A DNA stretch of 6,452 nucleotides from Zetaproteobacteria bacterium (GCA_002747015.1 NVXI01000002.1:118380-124831), one strand, 5' to 3'. Shown: positions 1 through 6,452, numbered from the stretch's first letter. Notes: generated by a model from the sequence alone, not told the origin. Numbers and translations are program-made.

Positions 1-402
1 ACCTCTCCTTGGTTTAAAGATATCAAAACCTTGCACATTCCTGTTGCACATGGCGAGGGACGCTTCATGATGGAAGATGAAACACTAACATATTTAAAAG
101 AAAGCGGACAAATTGCCGCACGTTTTATAACACCTGATGGTACGCCTGCGAATGGCGAATTCCCGCACAATCCCAATGGTTCCGTCCATGATATTGCCGC
201 AATGACCGATAAAACTGGGCGTATCTTGGCAATTATGCCACATCCAGAGCGCGGTATGTTCACATGGCAACGCGATGATTATCATGAGCTGAAAGATCAA
301 GCACAGCGTGATGGTGTCGATTTATCAAACGAAACAGATGGTATACAAATATTCAAGAATGCCGCCGCATATTTTGAAATTGCGATGAAGAAAAGTGCCT
401 AG
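1..402 (+). CDS. purQ: Phosphoribosylformylglycinamidine synthase, glutaminase subunit (3' part)
   Basis: This is the last 133 residues of a class I glutamine amidotransferase; the 5' part lies beyond the left edge. The frame is open from base 1 (TSPWFKDIKT...), so the TTG at 31 is only an internal codon. The family releases ammonia from glutamine for the cytoplasmic step FGAR to FGAM in purine synthesis, working with PurL and PurS. Seen in the fragment: a PVAHGEGRF strand (about residues 14-22), a HNPNGS block (56-61), and MPHPER at 79-84, whose H81 and E83 complete the Cys-His-Glu triad. The nucleophile Cys would lie upstream. The end, with GIQIFKNAAAYF (114-125), resembles the longer PurQ type rather than the short PurQ common in alphaproteobacteria. 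A C-terminal glutaminase domain of a fused large PurL cannot be excluded, but the HGEGRF context favours PurQ. The gene is convergent with the minus-strand cluster. Confidence 0.85.
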   Translation, partial: TSPWFKDIKTLHIPVAHGEGRFMMEDETLTYLKESGQIAARFITPDGTPANGEFPHNPNGSVHDIAAMTDKTGRILAIMPHPERGMFTWQRDDYHELKDQAQRDGVDLSNETDGIQIFKNAAAYFEIAMKKSA

Positions 403-418
403 CATAATAGAATTATGC
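402..418. other. Short perfect hairpin just after purQ
   Basis: A 7-bp perfect inverted repeat, GCATAAT (402-408) and ATTATGC (412-418) with an AGA loop, starts on the last base of the purQ stop codon. It sits in the convergent gap between purQ and the minus-strand small ORF and could help end transcription. The stem is AT-rich and is not followed by a T-run on the plus strand, so it is not a canonical intrinsic terminator. A second weak stem, 426-432 with 449-455, has one G-U pair. The rest of 419-495 shows nothing I can support. Confidence 0.3.
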
Positions 419-495
419 CCCTAAATGTGCCTTTACTTCGTTTATAGGAGGCGCAACATACAATTCCCAACACATTGATTATCCATGACTTTCTT

Positions 496-783
496 TCAGT
501 TCATTTTTTGTTTGTTCTGGCTATTTTTCATAGCCTTCATAAGATCGGTGCGATAACAACTTAATTCCCAACGCTTTATAGCCGCCAAAAACTCTCGATT
601 TATCTGCAAGGCAAGTGCCAAATCCTTCATTTTATAGCTATAGCGACCATGTTTAAGGGAATTACAACTTGAGCGTCTTTTCCCTGCTCCGCTCTTAGGC
701 CCAGTAGATTTCTCCCACGGCCTTGTCTTGAGAATATTCTCCGCCTGCTTTTTCCGGCGCTCCTGTGTCCATCCTTTACTCAT
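496..783 (-). CDS. Small basic protein with W-x-x-STGP...NSLKHG motif, function unknown
   Basis: A 95-residue protein, strongly basic (about 24 Lys/Arg against 7 Asp/Glu). ATG at 783 is preferred over the TTG at 813 because a GGGAGA ribosome-binding site (about 792-797) precedes it at good distance. The N-terminus is GWTQERRKKQAE (4-15), followed by a conserved-looking block at 21-46 made of RPWEKSTGPK, SGAGKRRSS and NSLKHG. Small hypothetical proteins with this STGP-x-x-x-x-GK-...-N-x-x-KHG pattern recur in Rhodospirillales-like alphaproteobacteria and some other bacteria; I know of no assigned function. The C-terminal half (52-80) looks helical, and the tail is polar and low in complexity. 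Charge suggests nucleic-acid contact, which is inference only. A predicted promoter and a palindrome lie just upstream, so it is probably its own transcription unit. Confidence 0.72.
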   Translation of the reverse strand: MSKGWTQERRKKQAENILKTRPWEKSTGPKSGAGKRRSSCNSLKHGRYSYKMKDLALALQINREFLAAIKRWELSCYRTDLMKAMKNSQNKQKMN

Positions 784-815
784 ACTTTTCGTCTCCCTAT
801 ATTTGCTCAACAAGA

Positions 816-846
816 GTCAAGTATAGGATATTTTTCCTATTTTGAC
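816..846. repeat. 31-bp interrupted palindrome over the promoter, possible operator
   Basis: The outer arms GTCAA (816-820) and TTGAC (842-846) and inner arms ATAGGA (823-828) and TCCTAT (835-840) are perfect reverse complements, separated by a 6-base AT loop. There are two unpaired bases on one side and one on the other. It covers the predicted -10 box and spacer, which is where a dimeric repressor would bind. As RNA it would fold into a hairpin, but no T-run follows directly on either strand, so a terminator is less likely. The 31-base length and AT content leave some room for chance. Confidence 0.45.
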
Positions 847-848
847 GA
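820..848 (-). promoter_or_regulatory. Predicted promoter of the small basic protein
   Basis: Read on the minus strand, a -10 box TATACT (825-820) lies 17 bases from a weaker -35 box TCGTCA (848-843; four of six consensus bases). Transcription would start near 812-814, about 30 bases before the ATG at 783, leaving room for the GGGAGA ribosome-binding site. This is a sequence match only. Confidence 0.4.
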
Positions 849-886
849 GAAAAATATATGCCAAGGGAATTCCTAATAGAAATTAC

Positions 887-1627
887 TTATATCAAGTCAA
901 TCGCTGACATATCGTTTCTATTATCTCCCAGGGCTGGACGCGCATGGGCAACATCTAAAAGATTAGACTGCATAACAACAATGTTCTCATCTTGTTTCCA
1001 TTGGATCGAAATTTTATCCTTATCTGGCATCTCATCAAATACAGCCTGTGTAAATTCATGCCCCAATGTTACATTTATAAATTGCATAACCTGATGATCA
1101 GAATCTCTATCCGTGTATCCATAGCTAGATAGCTCCTTAAGGCCAACTTGACTTTTTTCACTGCTATAAGGTGGTTTTTGAGACAATTTATCGACGGCTT
1201 CTTTTACGCTCTCCACCAAGGCATAATATGTTGGCGCTTTACGGTCAACGTTTAGAGGATTAAACAAAAACGATGAAGGAGCATCCTCTTTTTCACCAAA
1301 ACCAAAGAAATCCCTATGAAAAAAATGCGCGCCAATATTGCCTCTCTCATCTGGATTATCACTCAAATTACTATCTGCTTTAGCACTGAACATCTCGCAA
1401 TTTTCAAAAATAATAACAGGTGCATGTACTTGTAAGTCTAAAACAGCTTGCTGTACCTTTTGCGCTGTTAATACGCCATTATAACCTTTAAACGTTTTAT
1501 CAAAAATATCCGTCAACTCTGAAAAACGAACCTTAAGAACAAAATCACGCTCAAAAGAACACTCATCAACACGCGCATTGAATAATGTTTCGATTTCTTC
1601 TTTAATATTGTCTAGATTTTCAGCCAT
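887..1627 (-). CDS. Probable 2-oxoglutarate/Fe(II)-dependent oxygenase, TauD/TfdA-like
   Basis: A 246-residue protein, assigned from motif order. An H-x-D metal motif (H104-R-D106 in HFFHRDFFGF) is followed about 14 residues on by a strand SFLFNPL (119-125). Next come a PTYYALVESVKEAVDKLS segment (132-149), matching the family's 'T-x-x-a...aydaLs' region, and a C-terminal W210...NIVVMQSNLLDVAHARP block. There H228 would be the distal iron ligand and R237 (or R230) the 2-oxoglutarate-binding arginine. Such enzymes couple 2-oxoglutarate decarboxylation to hydroxylation of a substrate; the substrate here is unknown. The length is slightly below TauD (about 280), and the H-to-R spacing of 9 is a little short. 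There is no signal peptide, so it is probably cytoplasmic. It lies 44 bases after the acidic ORF in the same direction. No good ribosome-binding site precedes the ATG. Confidence 0.6.
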   Translation of the reverse strand: MAENLDNIKEEIETLFNARVDECSFERDFVLKVRFSELTDIFDKTFKGYNGVLTAQKVQQAVLDLQVHAPVIIFENCEMFSAKADSNLSDNPDERGNIGAHFFHRDFFGFGEKEDAPSSFLFNPLNVDRKAPTYYALVESVKEAVDKLSQKPPYSSEKSQVGLKELSSYGYTDRDSDHQVMQFINVTLGHEFTQAVFDEMPDKDKISIQWKQDENIVVMQSNLLDVAHARPALGDNRNDMSAIDLI

Positions 1628-1632
1628 TATTT

Positions 1633-1661
1633 ACACTAGCCCACAGAAAAAGTTATGTCAA
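1633..1661 (-). promoter_or_regulatory. Possible promoter giving a leaderless oxygenase mRNA
   Basis: A perfect -35 hexamer TTGACA (1661-1656) is followed after 17 bases by a poor -10 candidate TAGTGT (1638-1633; three of six matches). The ATG of the oxygenase gene (1627) begins five bases further on, so a transcript from here would have almost no leader. That would fit the lack of a ribosome-binding site. The weak -10 keeps this tentative. Confidence 0.27.
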
Positions 1662-1671
1662 ACGAACCCAT

Positions 1672-1995
1672 CTAATCCTGCCACAGAACCAGTGGCAGTT
1701 CTAGCTCTTCGCCTAAATATTTTTGAAAGATAAGTGATGATATTTTATGTGCTGCTTCTTCCGTATATTGATCGGGACAGGCCTGCGCTAAATGCTCATC
1801 CATTTCTTCGCTAAGAAAGCATCCTGAAACTTGCTCGGCAGCCTCCCAAACAACACCATATGTCTGAATGCGTTTACCGTTAAGTTCTACATGGATTTCA
1901 TATGCTTTTGATGGGTATATCGTTTGATCACTTTCATCCGAAAAAGGAACGGCCAGCGCATCAATAGAAAAAATATCCGTAATAATAAACGCCAT
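1672..1995 (-). CDS. Unrecognised very acidic 107-residue protein directly after nuoF
   Basis: I do not recognise this family. It has 107 residues, about 20 Asp/Glu against 5 Lys/Arg, with no signal peptide or membrane segment. The middle (31-50, with YEIHVELNGKRIQTYGVVW) looks like beta strands. Residues 62-92 look helical (SEEMDEHLAQACPDQYTEEA, then KISSLIFQKYL), and two Cys (59, 73) do not form a metal motif. The ATG starts two bases after the nuoF stop, so translation is probably coupled to nuoF; the only upstream match to a ribosome-binding site is a weak GGCGG inside the nuoF end. Position makes a complex I-related role conceivable (accessory or assembly factor), but nothing in the protein itself shows it. 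The clean reading frame, tight spacing and codon-like bias support a real gene. Confidence 0.68.
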   Translation of the reverse strand: MAFIITDIFSIDALAVPFSDESDQTIYPSKAYEIHVELNGKRIQTYGVVWEAAEQVSGCFLSEEMDEHLAQACPDQYTEEAAHKISSLIFQKYLGEELELPLVLWQD

Positions 1996-1997
1996 TG

Positions 1998-3278
1998 TTA
2001 TGCCGCCATTTTACGATATTCCATGATACGTTTCTCCATTTCAGGACGGAAATGCTTAATCAAACCTTGAACTGGCCAAGCCGCAGCATCACCAAGTGCG
2101 CAAATAGTTTGCCCCTCAATTTCCTTTGTTATTTCAAACAGTTGGTCAATTTCATCAACAGTTGCATTTCCTTGAACCATTCGCTTCATCATCCTCCAAA
2201 GCCAACCAGTGCCCTCACGACACGGCGTACATTGCCCACAACTCTCATGCATATAAAATTGTGACAATCTGCAAATTGCCTGAATTATGTCAGTGGATTT
2301 ATCCATAACAATCACGCCTGCGGTTCCAAGACCTGTGCCAACTTCACGCAAGGAATCAAAATCCATGTGGATATTGTCACATATGTCTTTGGGCAACATC
2401 GGCGTTGATGACCCTCCGGGAATAATTGCCAGCAAATTATCCCAGCCGCCAATCACACCGCCACAATGCTTCTCAATCAATTCTTTTAAAGGAATTCCCA
2501 TTTCTTCTTCAACATTACAAGGTTGCTCAACATGACCGGAAATACAGAACAGTTTTGTCCCTGCGTTCTTTTCATCACGCCCCAGACCGGCAAACCAAGA
2601 ACCACCACGACGCAATATTGTCGGCACAACAGCAATAGTTTCAACATTATTCACAGTGGTCGGGCAAGAATATAACCCCGCCATTGCAGGGAATGGTGGC
2701 TTATTACGTGGTTGTCCCTTTTTGCCTTCTATTGATTCAATCAAGGCAGTTTCTTCACCGCAAATATACGCGCCTGCGCCACGATGCACAATAATATCAA
2801 AATCCCAACCAGAGCCAGCCGCATTTTTACCAAGCAATCCAGCATCGTAAGCTTCGTTAATTGCCACCAAGAGAGAAGAGCTCTCATTATAAAACTCACC
2901 ACGAACGTAGATATAGGCAGCATGTGCACCCATAGCAAAGCCTGCGATCAGCGCGCCTTCTATCAATTTATGTGGGTCATTACGCAAAACATCACGATCT
3001 TTACATGTCCCTGGCTCCGACTCATCAGCATTAATGACCAAGTAATGTGGTTTATCGCCAACTTCTTTTGGCATAAATGACCACTTCAGCCCAGTCGGGA
3101 ACCCCGCTCCACCACGGCCACGCAGACCAGAGGCCTTCATTTCATCAATTATCCATGCACGCCCTTTTTTAAGAATGGCTTTTGTATTATCCCAATCACC
3201 ACGCTTTTGTGCAGCTTTCAGAGAGAAACTCTCCCAGCCATATAAATTCGTAAATATTCTGTCTTTATCATTAAGCAT
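1998..3278 (-). CDS. nuoF: NADH-quinone oxidoreductase subunit F (NADH- and FMN-binding)
   Basis: The 426-residue 51-kDa subunit of complex I, at the tip of the cytoplasmic arm. It oxidises NADH through FMN and passes electrons to the Fe-S chain. Seen: the glycine-rich [16 protein letters not shown] block (51-66) and the [15 protein letters not shown] region (82-96) of the FMN/NADH pocket; the second glycine-rich block [19 protein letters not shown] (167-185); and the N3 [4Fe-4S] ligands C347, C350 and C353 in [12 protein letters not shown] plus C393 in [11 protein letters not shown]. Length is normal and no key residue is missing. The ATG at 3278 has only a weak GGAT-type ribosome-binding site, but no better in-frame start is near. 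It begins 15 bases after the unknown membrane gene. The usual next gene, nuoG, is absent; a small acidic ORF follows after two bases. Confidence 0.97.
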   Translation of the reverse strand: MLNDKDRIFTNLYGWESFSLKAAQKRGDWDNTKAILKKGRAWIIDEMKASGLRGRGGAGFPTGLKWSFMPKEVGDKPHYLVINADESEPGTCKDRDVLRNDPHKLIEGALIAGFAMGAHAAYIYVRGEFYNESSSLLVAINEAYDAGLLGKNAAGSGWDFDIIVHRGAGAYICGEETALIESIEGKKGQPRNKPPFPAMAGLYSCPTTVNNVETIAVVPTILRRGGSWFAGLGRDEKNAGTKLFCISGHVEQPCNVEEEMGIPLKELIEKHCGGVIGGWDNLLAIIPGGSSTPMLPKDICDNIHMDFDSLREVGTGLGTAGVIVMDKSTDIIQAICRLSQFYMHESCGQCTPCREGTGWLWRMMKRMVQGNATVDEIDQLFEITKEIEGQTICALGDAAAWPVQGLIKHFRPEMEKRIMEYRKMAA

Positions 3279-3293
3279 ACGTCACATCCATGT

Positions 3294-3746
3294 CTAAATC
3301 ACAACTCCCAACAAGCCAAATAAGATAATAATCGCCTGAAGAACGGGCGTTGCAAAAGGTCTATGATACCATTCGATATCACCTTCAGCCATTGCATCAT
3401 CGGGCGATATGAATAGGCTATAAGCATACAAGACCAAGGGCACAGCGACAATCCCGACCAAAGCAAAAATAATGGCACTTAAACTCACGATTCTATCCAA
3501 AATAGGATGCTTATGAGACAAAGCATAGCGAGAAAATCGAACAAAACCATCAAACGTCAAAGCAATACAAAAATGGATATGTAACAAAGAAAATAAAAGA
3601 GCCGCCACAATGGCATTGGGTATCATCCATACGATCATACAAATAACGAGCGGAAAAATAACGCCAATCTTTGTAAAAGCATTGGCATATTTTTCATTAT
3701 TCCCGAACACTCGCATAAACACGTTATTATGACTTTCGACCAGCAT
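3294..3746 (-). CDS. Unknown four-helix membrane protein between nuoE and nuoF
   Basis: A 150-residue hydrophobic protein I cannot place in a family. Membrane segments are visible at about 26-43, 45-64, 87-113 and 133-150; the last runs to the C-terminus. A polar loop (114-130, with DDAMAEGDIEWYHRP) separates helices 3 and 4. A His/Arg-rich loop (70-85, with RFSRYALSHKHPILDR) lies between helices 2 and 3. The ATG at 3746 is preferred over the TTG one codon upstream: it overlaps the nuoE stop as TGATG and has AAGG seven bases before it. It is not a NuoA, H, J, K, L, M or N subunit by size and motifs. Unassigned ORFs inside nuo operons are known in Paracoccus and Rhodobacter. The coupling to nuoE suggests co-production with complex I, perhaps as an assembly or accessory protein (inference). 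Confidence 0.8.
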   Translation of the reverse strand: MLVESHNNVFMRVFGNNEKYANAFTKIGVIFPLVICMIVWMIPNAIVAALLFSLLHIHFCIALTFDGFVRFSRYALSHKHPILDRIVSLSAIIFALVGIVAVPLVLYAYSLFISPDDAMAEGDIEWYHRPFATPVLQAIIILFGLLGVVI

Positions 3747-4405
3747 CAAACAACCTTCGCCTTCTTTGCACGATCCTTCATTGTCGTCGGGCCAGAGCTT
3801 GGCATAGAATCCCTGCGCCCTGTTTGTGAGCCGATAGTCGCACGCATATCTTGAGATAAATTCTCTAAGACCTCTTTCATATTTTCTGGCGTTAGGTCTT
3901 CATAATAATAATCGTTTATCTGAACCATTGGTGCATTCACACACGCGCCCAAACACTCAACCTCCATAAGAGAAAATTTCCCGTCCGTGGTCGTCTCACC
4001 CATTCCTATACCTAGATGTTCCTTGGTCGCATCAACGATTTTATCAGATCCACGTAACCAACACGGCGTCGTGGTACAGCATTGAACCAAATACTTTCCA
4101 ACGGGCGCTGTATTATACATGGAGTAGAAACTAGCGACCTCATAGACCTTAACCTTATGCATCCCCAAAAGTTCAGCAATATGATCCATTGCCGCGCGTG
4201 GTATCCAGCCGCCATAAACAGGCGTTGCCTTTGCACCATCCTCCGCGATTTGACGCTGCGTCAGATCCAAGAGAGGCATAACGGCGGATTGCTGTTTTCC
4301 CTTTGGATAACGGGCAATCGCTTCCTTCACAGCCTTCTTGAATTTCTTGCTAAATTCAAAACTCTCTGGCTGGTAATCAGCATGTAAATCGAATGGTTTT
4401 TTCAT
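3746..4405 (-). CDS. nuoE: NADH-quinone oxidoreductase subunit E (24-kDa, [2Fe-2S] N1a)
   Basis: A 219-residue thioredoxin-fold subunit that pairs with NuoF in the NADH-oxidising module and carries cluster N1a. The ligands are visible: C110-x4-C115 in [11 protein letters not shown] and C151-x3-C155 in [11 protein letters not shown], with 35 residues between the pairs, as in E. coli NuoE. The [10 protein letters not shown] segment (89-98) is typical of the family. Compared with many homologues there are several extra residues around 54-64 (before [18 protein letters not shown]). The C-terminal tail with [17 protein letters not shown] (192-208) matches the kind of extension seen in alphaproteobacteria and ends very basic. 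The ATG overlaps the nuoD stop by four bases (ATGA), with GGAG at 4416-4419 as ribosome-binding site. Confidence 0.96.
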   Translation of the reverse strand: MKKPFDLHADYQPESFEFSKKFKKAVKEAIARYPKGKQQSAVMPLLDLTQRQIAEDGAKATPVYGGWIPRAAMDHIAELLGMHKVKVYEVASFYSMYNTAPVGKYLVQCCTTTPCWLRGSDKIVDATKEHLGIGMGETTTDGKFSLMEVECLGACVNAPMVQINDYYYEDLTPENMKEVLENLSQDMRATIGSQTGRRDSMPSSGPTTMKDRAKKAKVV

Positions 4406-5622
4406 CTATCGATTTCTCCAAACACAATATCAAGTGAACCAATAATAGAGACGGCATCCGCCAGTTGATGGCCTCTGCTCATAAAATCAAGGGCTTGCAA
4501 ATGCGGGAAGCCCGGGGCGCGGATACGGCAACGGTAAGGCTTGTTCGTGCCATCACTCACCAGATACACACCAAATTCACCCTTAGGTGCCTCAACGGCT
4601 GTATATGTTTCACCCGCAGGCACATGAAAGCCTTCGGTAAATAACTTAAAGTGATGAATCAATGCCTCCATAGAGGTCTTCATTTCCGCACGCGGCGGCG
4701 GTGTCACTTTATAATCATTGGAGCGCACAAGCCCCTCAGGCATCTTCTTCAGACATTGCTTCATAATATGGATGGATTGATACATTTCTTCCATTCGCAC
4801 CAGATAACGTGCGTAACAATCACCCGTATTACCAACTGGAATATCAAAGTCCAATTCTTCATAAACTTCATAGGGCTGTGACTTACGTAAATCCCATGCA
4901 ATACCAGAGCCACGTAACATCGCGCCGGTAAAGCCCCAATCTTGCGCATCCTCAGGCGACACAACACCGATATCAACTGTGCGCTGTTTAAAAATACGGT
5001 TATCCGTCAAAAGGCTTTCAAGGTCAGTCAAGAATTTAGGGAAATTCTCACACCACTCCATCATATCTTCAGCAAGGCCAGCAGGCATATCCTGTGCGAC
5101 ACCGCCTGGGCGAAAATAATTTGCATGAAGTCTTGCACCACAAATACGTTCATAGAACTCCATACCCTTTTCACGCTCTTCAAACCCCCAAAGAGCAGGC
5201 GTGATTGCACCAACATCTAGGGCAAAGGTTGTGATATTCAGAATGTGACTTAAAACACGTCCCAACTCACAGAATAAAACACGAATATACTGGCCGCGAC
5301 GTGGCACCGTAATGCCTAACAACTTCTCAATTGCCAGAGCAAAAGCATGTTCCTGATTCATTGGACAAACATAATCCAGTCGATCAAAATACGGCAAGGC
5401 TTGCGTGTATGTTTTATATTCGATCAGCTTTTCTGTACCGCGATGCAACAAGCCAATATGTGGATCTGCACGTTCAACAATTTCCCCCTCCATCTCAAGC
5501 ACCAAGCGCAAAACGCCATGTGCCGCCGGATGTTGAGGGCCGAAATTCATTGTAAAAGGTTTAATCTGCGTTTCTTCACCGATTGTAATATCGGGCGTAT
5601 CCACCCTATCTTTCAGAGGCAT
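4402..5622 (-). CDS. nuoD: NADH-quinone oxidoreductase subunit D (49-kDa, quinone site)
   Basis: A 406-residue full-length subunit related to the [NiFe]-hydrogenase large subunit. With NuoB it forms the pocket where ubiquinone is reduced. Seen: the [19 protein letters not shown] block (25-43), with H35 at the position of the quinone-site histidine, and Y84 in RLDYVCPM, the quinone-site tyrosine. The H-to-Y spacing of 49 matches bovine His59/Tyr108. Also seen are [11 protein letters not shown] (56-66) and the C-terminal end [15 protein letters not shown]. The hydrogenase metal-binding cysteines are absent, as expected in complex I. The ATG at 5622 has a strong GGAGGA ribosome-binding site (5631-5636) nine bases away inside nuoC, whose end it overlaps by 17 bases. 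Confidence 0.98.
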   Translation of the reverse strand: MPLKDRVDTPDITIGEETQIKPFTMNFGPQHPAAHGVLRLVLEMEGEIVERADPHIGLLHRGTEKLIEYKTYTQALPYFDRLDYVCPMNQEHAFALAIEKLLGITVPRRGQYIRVLFCELGRVLSHILNITTFALDVGAITPALWGFEEREKGMEFYERICGARLHANYFRPGGVAQDMPAGLAEDMMEWCENFPKFLTDLESLLTDNRIFKQRTVDIGVVSPEDAQDWGFTGAMLRGSGIAWDLRKSQPYEVYEELDFDIPVGNTGDCYARYLVRMEEMYQSIHIMKQCLKKMPEGLVRSNDYKVTPPPRAEMKTSMEALIHHFKLFTEGFHVPAGETYTAVEAPKGEFGVYLVSDGTNKPYRCRIRAPGFPHLQALDFMSRGHQLADAVSIIGSLDIVFGEIDR

Positions 5623-6283
5623 TATCTTGATCCTCCATATCCTTAACGTCGTCTACCGTGCCCTTCCAGCCAAACGGAATCGAACCCTTTTCATCTCCCG
5701 ATTCTTGCATATCAGTCATACCCTCCCATGGGCTAATGAAATCAAATAAGCGGAAGTCCTGCGTCAATTTTACAGGCTCGTAAACCACGCGTTTTTGCTC
5801 GTTATCATAACGCAACTCAACATAACCGCTCAGCGGAAAATCTTTACGTTGCGGGTGTCCATCGAACCCATAATCAGTAAGTATCCGGCGAAGATCAGGG
5901 TTACCAGAGAATAATATCCCATACATGTCCCAAACTTCACGTTCCAACCATCCGGCTGAACTAAAAACTTTTGTAACCGTCGGCACGATTTGATCTTCTT
6001 CGACAGAAATTTTAATGCGCACACGGCTGTTCTGACGAATAGAGAGCAAGCAATACACAACTTCAAAGCGCTCTGCGCGCTCGGGGTAATCAACGCCACA
6101 CAAATCAATCAGTGTCGTATACTGGCATTCACGATCATCACGAAGAAACTGCAATACAATCGCTATATCATCTGGCTTAACATGCACAACCAGCTCATCT
6201 TTCGCAAAGACGTGGTGCATCACATACTTATCCATTTTTTCCGATATATAGTCGGCCAAGTCTAGAAGAGAATCATCGGGCAA
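5606..6283 (-). CDS. nuoC: NADH-quinone oxidoreductase subunit C (30-kDa)
   Basis: A 225-residue separate NuoC (not the NuoCD fusion of enterics), a structural subunit of the peripheral arm that packs against NuoD. The family signature is clear: [15 protein letters not shown], then [20 protein letters not shown] and [10 protein letters not shown], followed by KRVVYEPV and [13 protein letters not shown], very like mitochondrial NDUFS3. One oddity is that the signature reads GNPDLRR where most members have a His (HPDLRR). The chosen start is TTG at 6283, because GAGAGGA (6292-6298) lies eight bases before it; it overlaps the nuoB stop by 11 bases. An ATG 16 codons further in is possible but has no comparable support. 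Confidence 0.95.
   Translation of the reverse strand: MPDDSLLDLADYISEKMDKYVMHHVFAKDELVVHVKPDDIAIVLQFLRDDRECQYTTLIDLCGVDYPERAERFEVVYCLLSIRQNSRVRIKISVEEDQIVPTVTKVFSSAGWLEREVWDMYGILFSGNPDLRRILTDYGFDGHPQRKDFPLSGYVELRYDNEQKRVVYEPVKLTQDFRLFDFISPWEGMTDMQESGDEKGSIPFGWKGTVDDVKDMEDQDNASER
5631..5636 (-). promoter_or_regulatory. Strong ribosome-binding site of nuoD inside nuoC
   Basis: GGAGGA on the minus strand, nine bases before the nuoD ATG, is the best Shine-Dalgarno match in the cluster. It lies within the nuoC coding region and fixes the nuoD start, allowing initiation independent of nuoC termination. Confidence 0.7.
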
Positions 6284-6452
6284 TACGTGTATCCTCTCTT
6301 TGAATTTTCTTTTGTAGCTGCATCAAACCATAAATCATAGCCTCAGCCGTTGGCGGACACCCGGGAATATAAATATCAACAGGTACAATACGATCACAAC
6401 CCCGAACAACAGAATATGAATAATGGTAATATCCACCACCATTTGCGCAAGA
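6273..6452 (-). CDS. nuoB: NADH-quinone oxidoreductase subunit B (20-kDa, cluster N2), 3' part
   Basis: The last 59 residues plus stop of NuoB; the start lies beyond the right edge. NuoB holds cluster N2, which hands electrons to ubiquinone at the interface with NuoD. Two of its four N2 cysteines are in view: C2 in [11 protein letters not shown] and C32 in [14 protein letters not shown], 30 residues apart. That is the mitochondrial/alphaproteobacterial spacing (29 in E. coli). The tandem Cys-Cys pair would be upstream. The short tail [14 protein letters not shown] ends in TGA at 6275-6273, overlapping the nuoC start. Confidence 0.97.
   Translation of the reverse strand, partial: SCANGGGYYHYSYSVVRGCDRIVPVDIYIPGCPPTAEAMIYGLMQLQKKIQREDTRIAR
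6292..6298 (-). promoter_or_regulatory. Ribosome-binding site that decides the TTG start of nuoC
   Basis: GAGAGGA on the minus strand, within the nuoB end, lies eight bases before TTG at 6283. It supports that rare start over the internal ATG at codon 17. Confidence 0.55.

Noticed and set aside
446..477. AGGAGG at 446-451 on the plus strand, with a TTG at 475 opening a 30-codon hydrophobic frame
   Set aside because: The spacing to TTG is about 23 bases, far too long, and the nearer ATA frame stops at once. The frame is antisense to the small basic protein end.
784..813. TTG-started N-terminal extension of the small basic protein
   Set aside because: The predicted transcription start is near 813, and a ribosome-binding site sits before the ATG at 783, so the ten extra residues are unlikely to be translated.
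816..846. Intrinsic terminator for the oxygenase transcript
   Set aside because: A hairpin can form, but it is AT-rich and no T-run follows it in the minus direction. The overlap with a TATACT box fits an operator better.
858..1094. Plus-strand open frame of 78 codons
   Set aside because: It is antisense to the oxygenase gene, has no recognisable protein features, and starts in the promoter region of the opposite strand.
1995..2308. Plus-strand open frames across the nuoF 3' end
   Set aside because: These are shadows of nuoF, whose protein is unmistakable on the other strand.
6233..6235. Internal ATG as the nuoC start (codon 17)
   Set aside because: The upstream TTG has a well-placed GAGAGGA, and the intervening residues read like a normal NuoC N-terminus.

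Overview
The window looks like part of an alphaproteobacterial chromosome with fairly AT-rich DNA. The evidence is the close match of the complex I subunits to the alphaproteobacterial and mitochondrial type. The NuoB end carries the [20 protein letters not shown] stretch, NuoC and NuoD have mitochondria-like signatures, and NuoE has the alphaproteobacterial C-terminal tail. I cannot name the genus. A small basic protein with a W-x-x-STGP...NSLKHG motif is of a kind I associate mainly with Rhodospirillales-like alphaproteobacteria.

Layout. Positions 1-402 (+) hold the 3' end of a class I glutamine amidotransferase, most likely PurQ of purine synthesis. Everything else lies on the minus strand and converges on it. 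Read in the direction of transcription from the right edge, the order is nuoB (3' end only), nuoC, nuoD, nuoE, an unrecognised four-helix membrane protein, nuoF, a very acidic unknown 107-residue protein, a 246-residue protein that reads as a 2-oxoglutarate/Fe(II) oxygenase of the TauD/TfdA type, and a 95-residue basic protein.

The nuo genes are tightly coupled. nuoB/nuoC overlap by 11 nt, nuoC/nuoD by 17 nt and nuoD/nuoE by 4 nt (ATGA). nuoE/membrane ORF overlap by 1 nt (TGATG), the membrane ORF and nuoF are 15 nt apart, and nuoF and the acidic ORF are 2 nt apart. NuoB, C and D belong to the quinone-reducing arm, and NuoE and F form the NADH-oxidising tip of the peripheral arm of complex I. 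All iron-sulfur and cofactor motifs that can be checked are intact.

The unusual points are these. nuoG does not follow nuoF as it usually does. An unknown membrane gene sits between nuoE and nuoF. A cryptic oxygenase lies downstream, possibly with its own promoter. A long interrupted palindrome overlaps the predicted promoter of the small basic protein. No tRNA, rRNA, CRISPR array or insertion sequence is visible, and no gene-free stretch exceeds about 105 bases.
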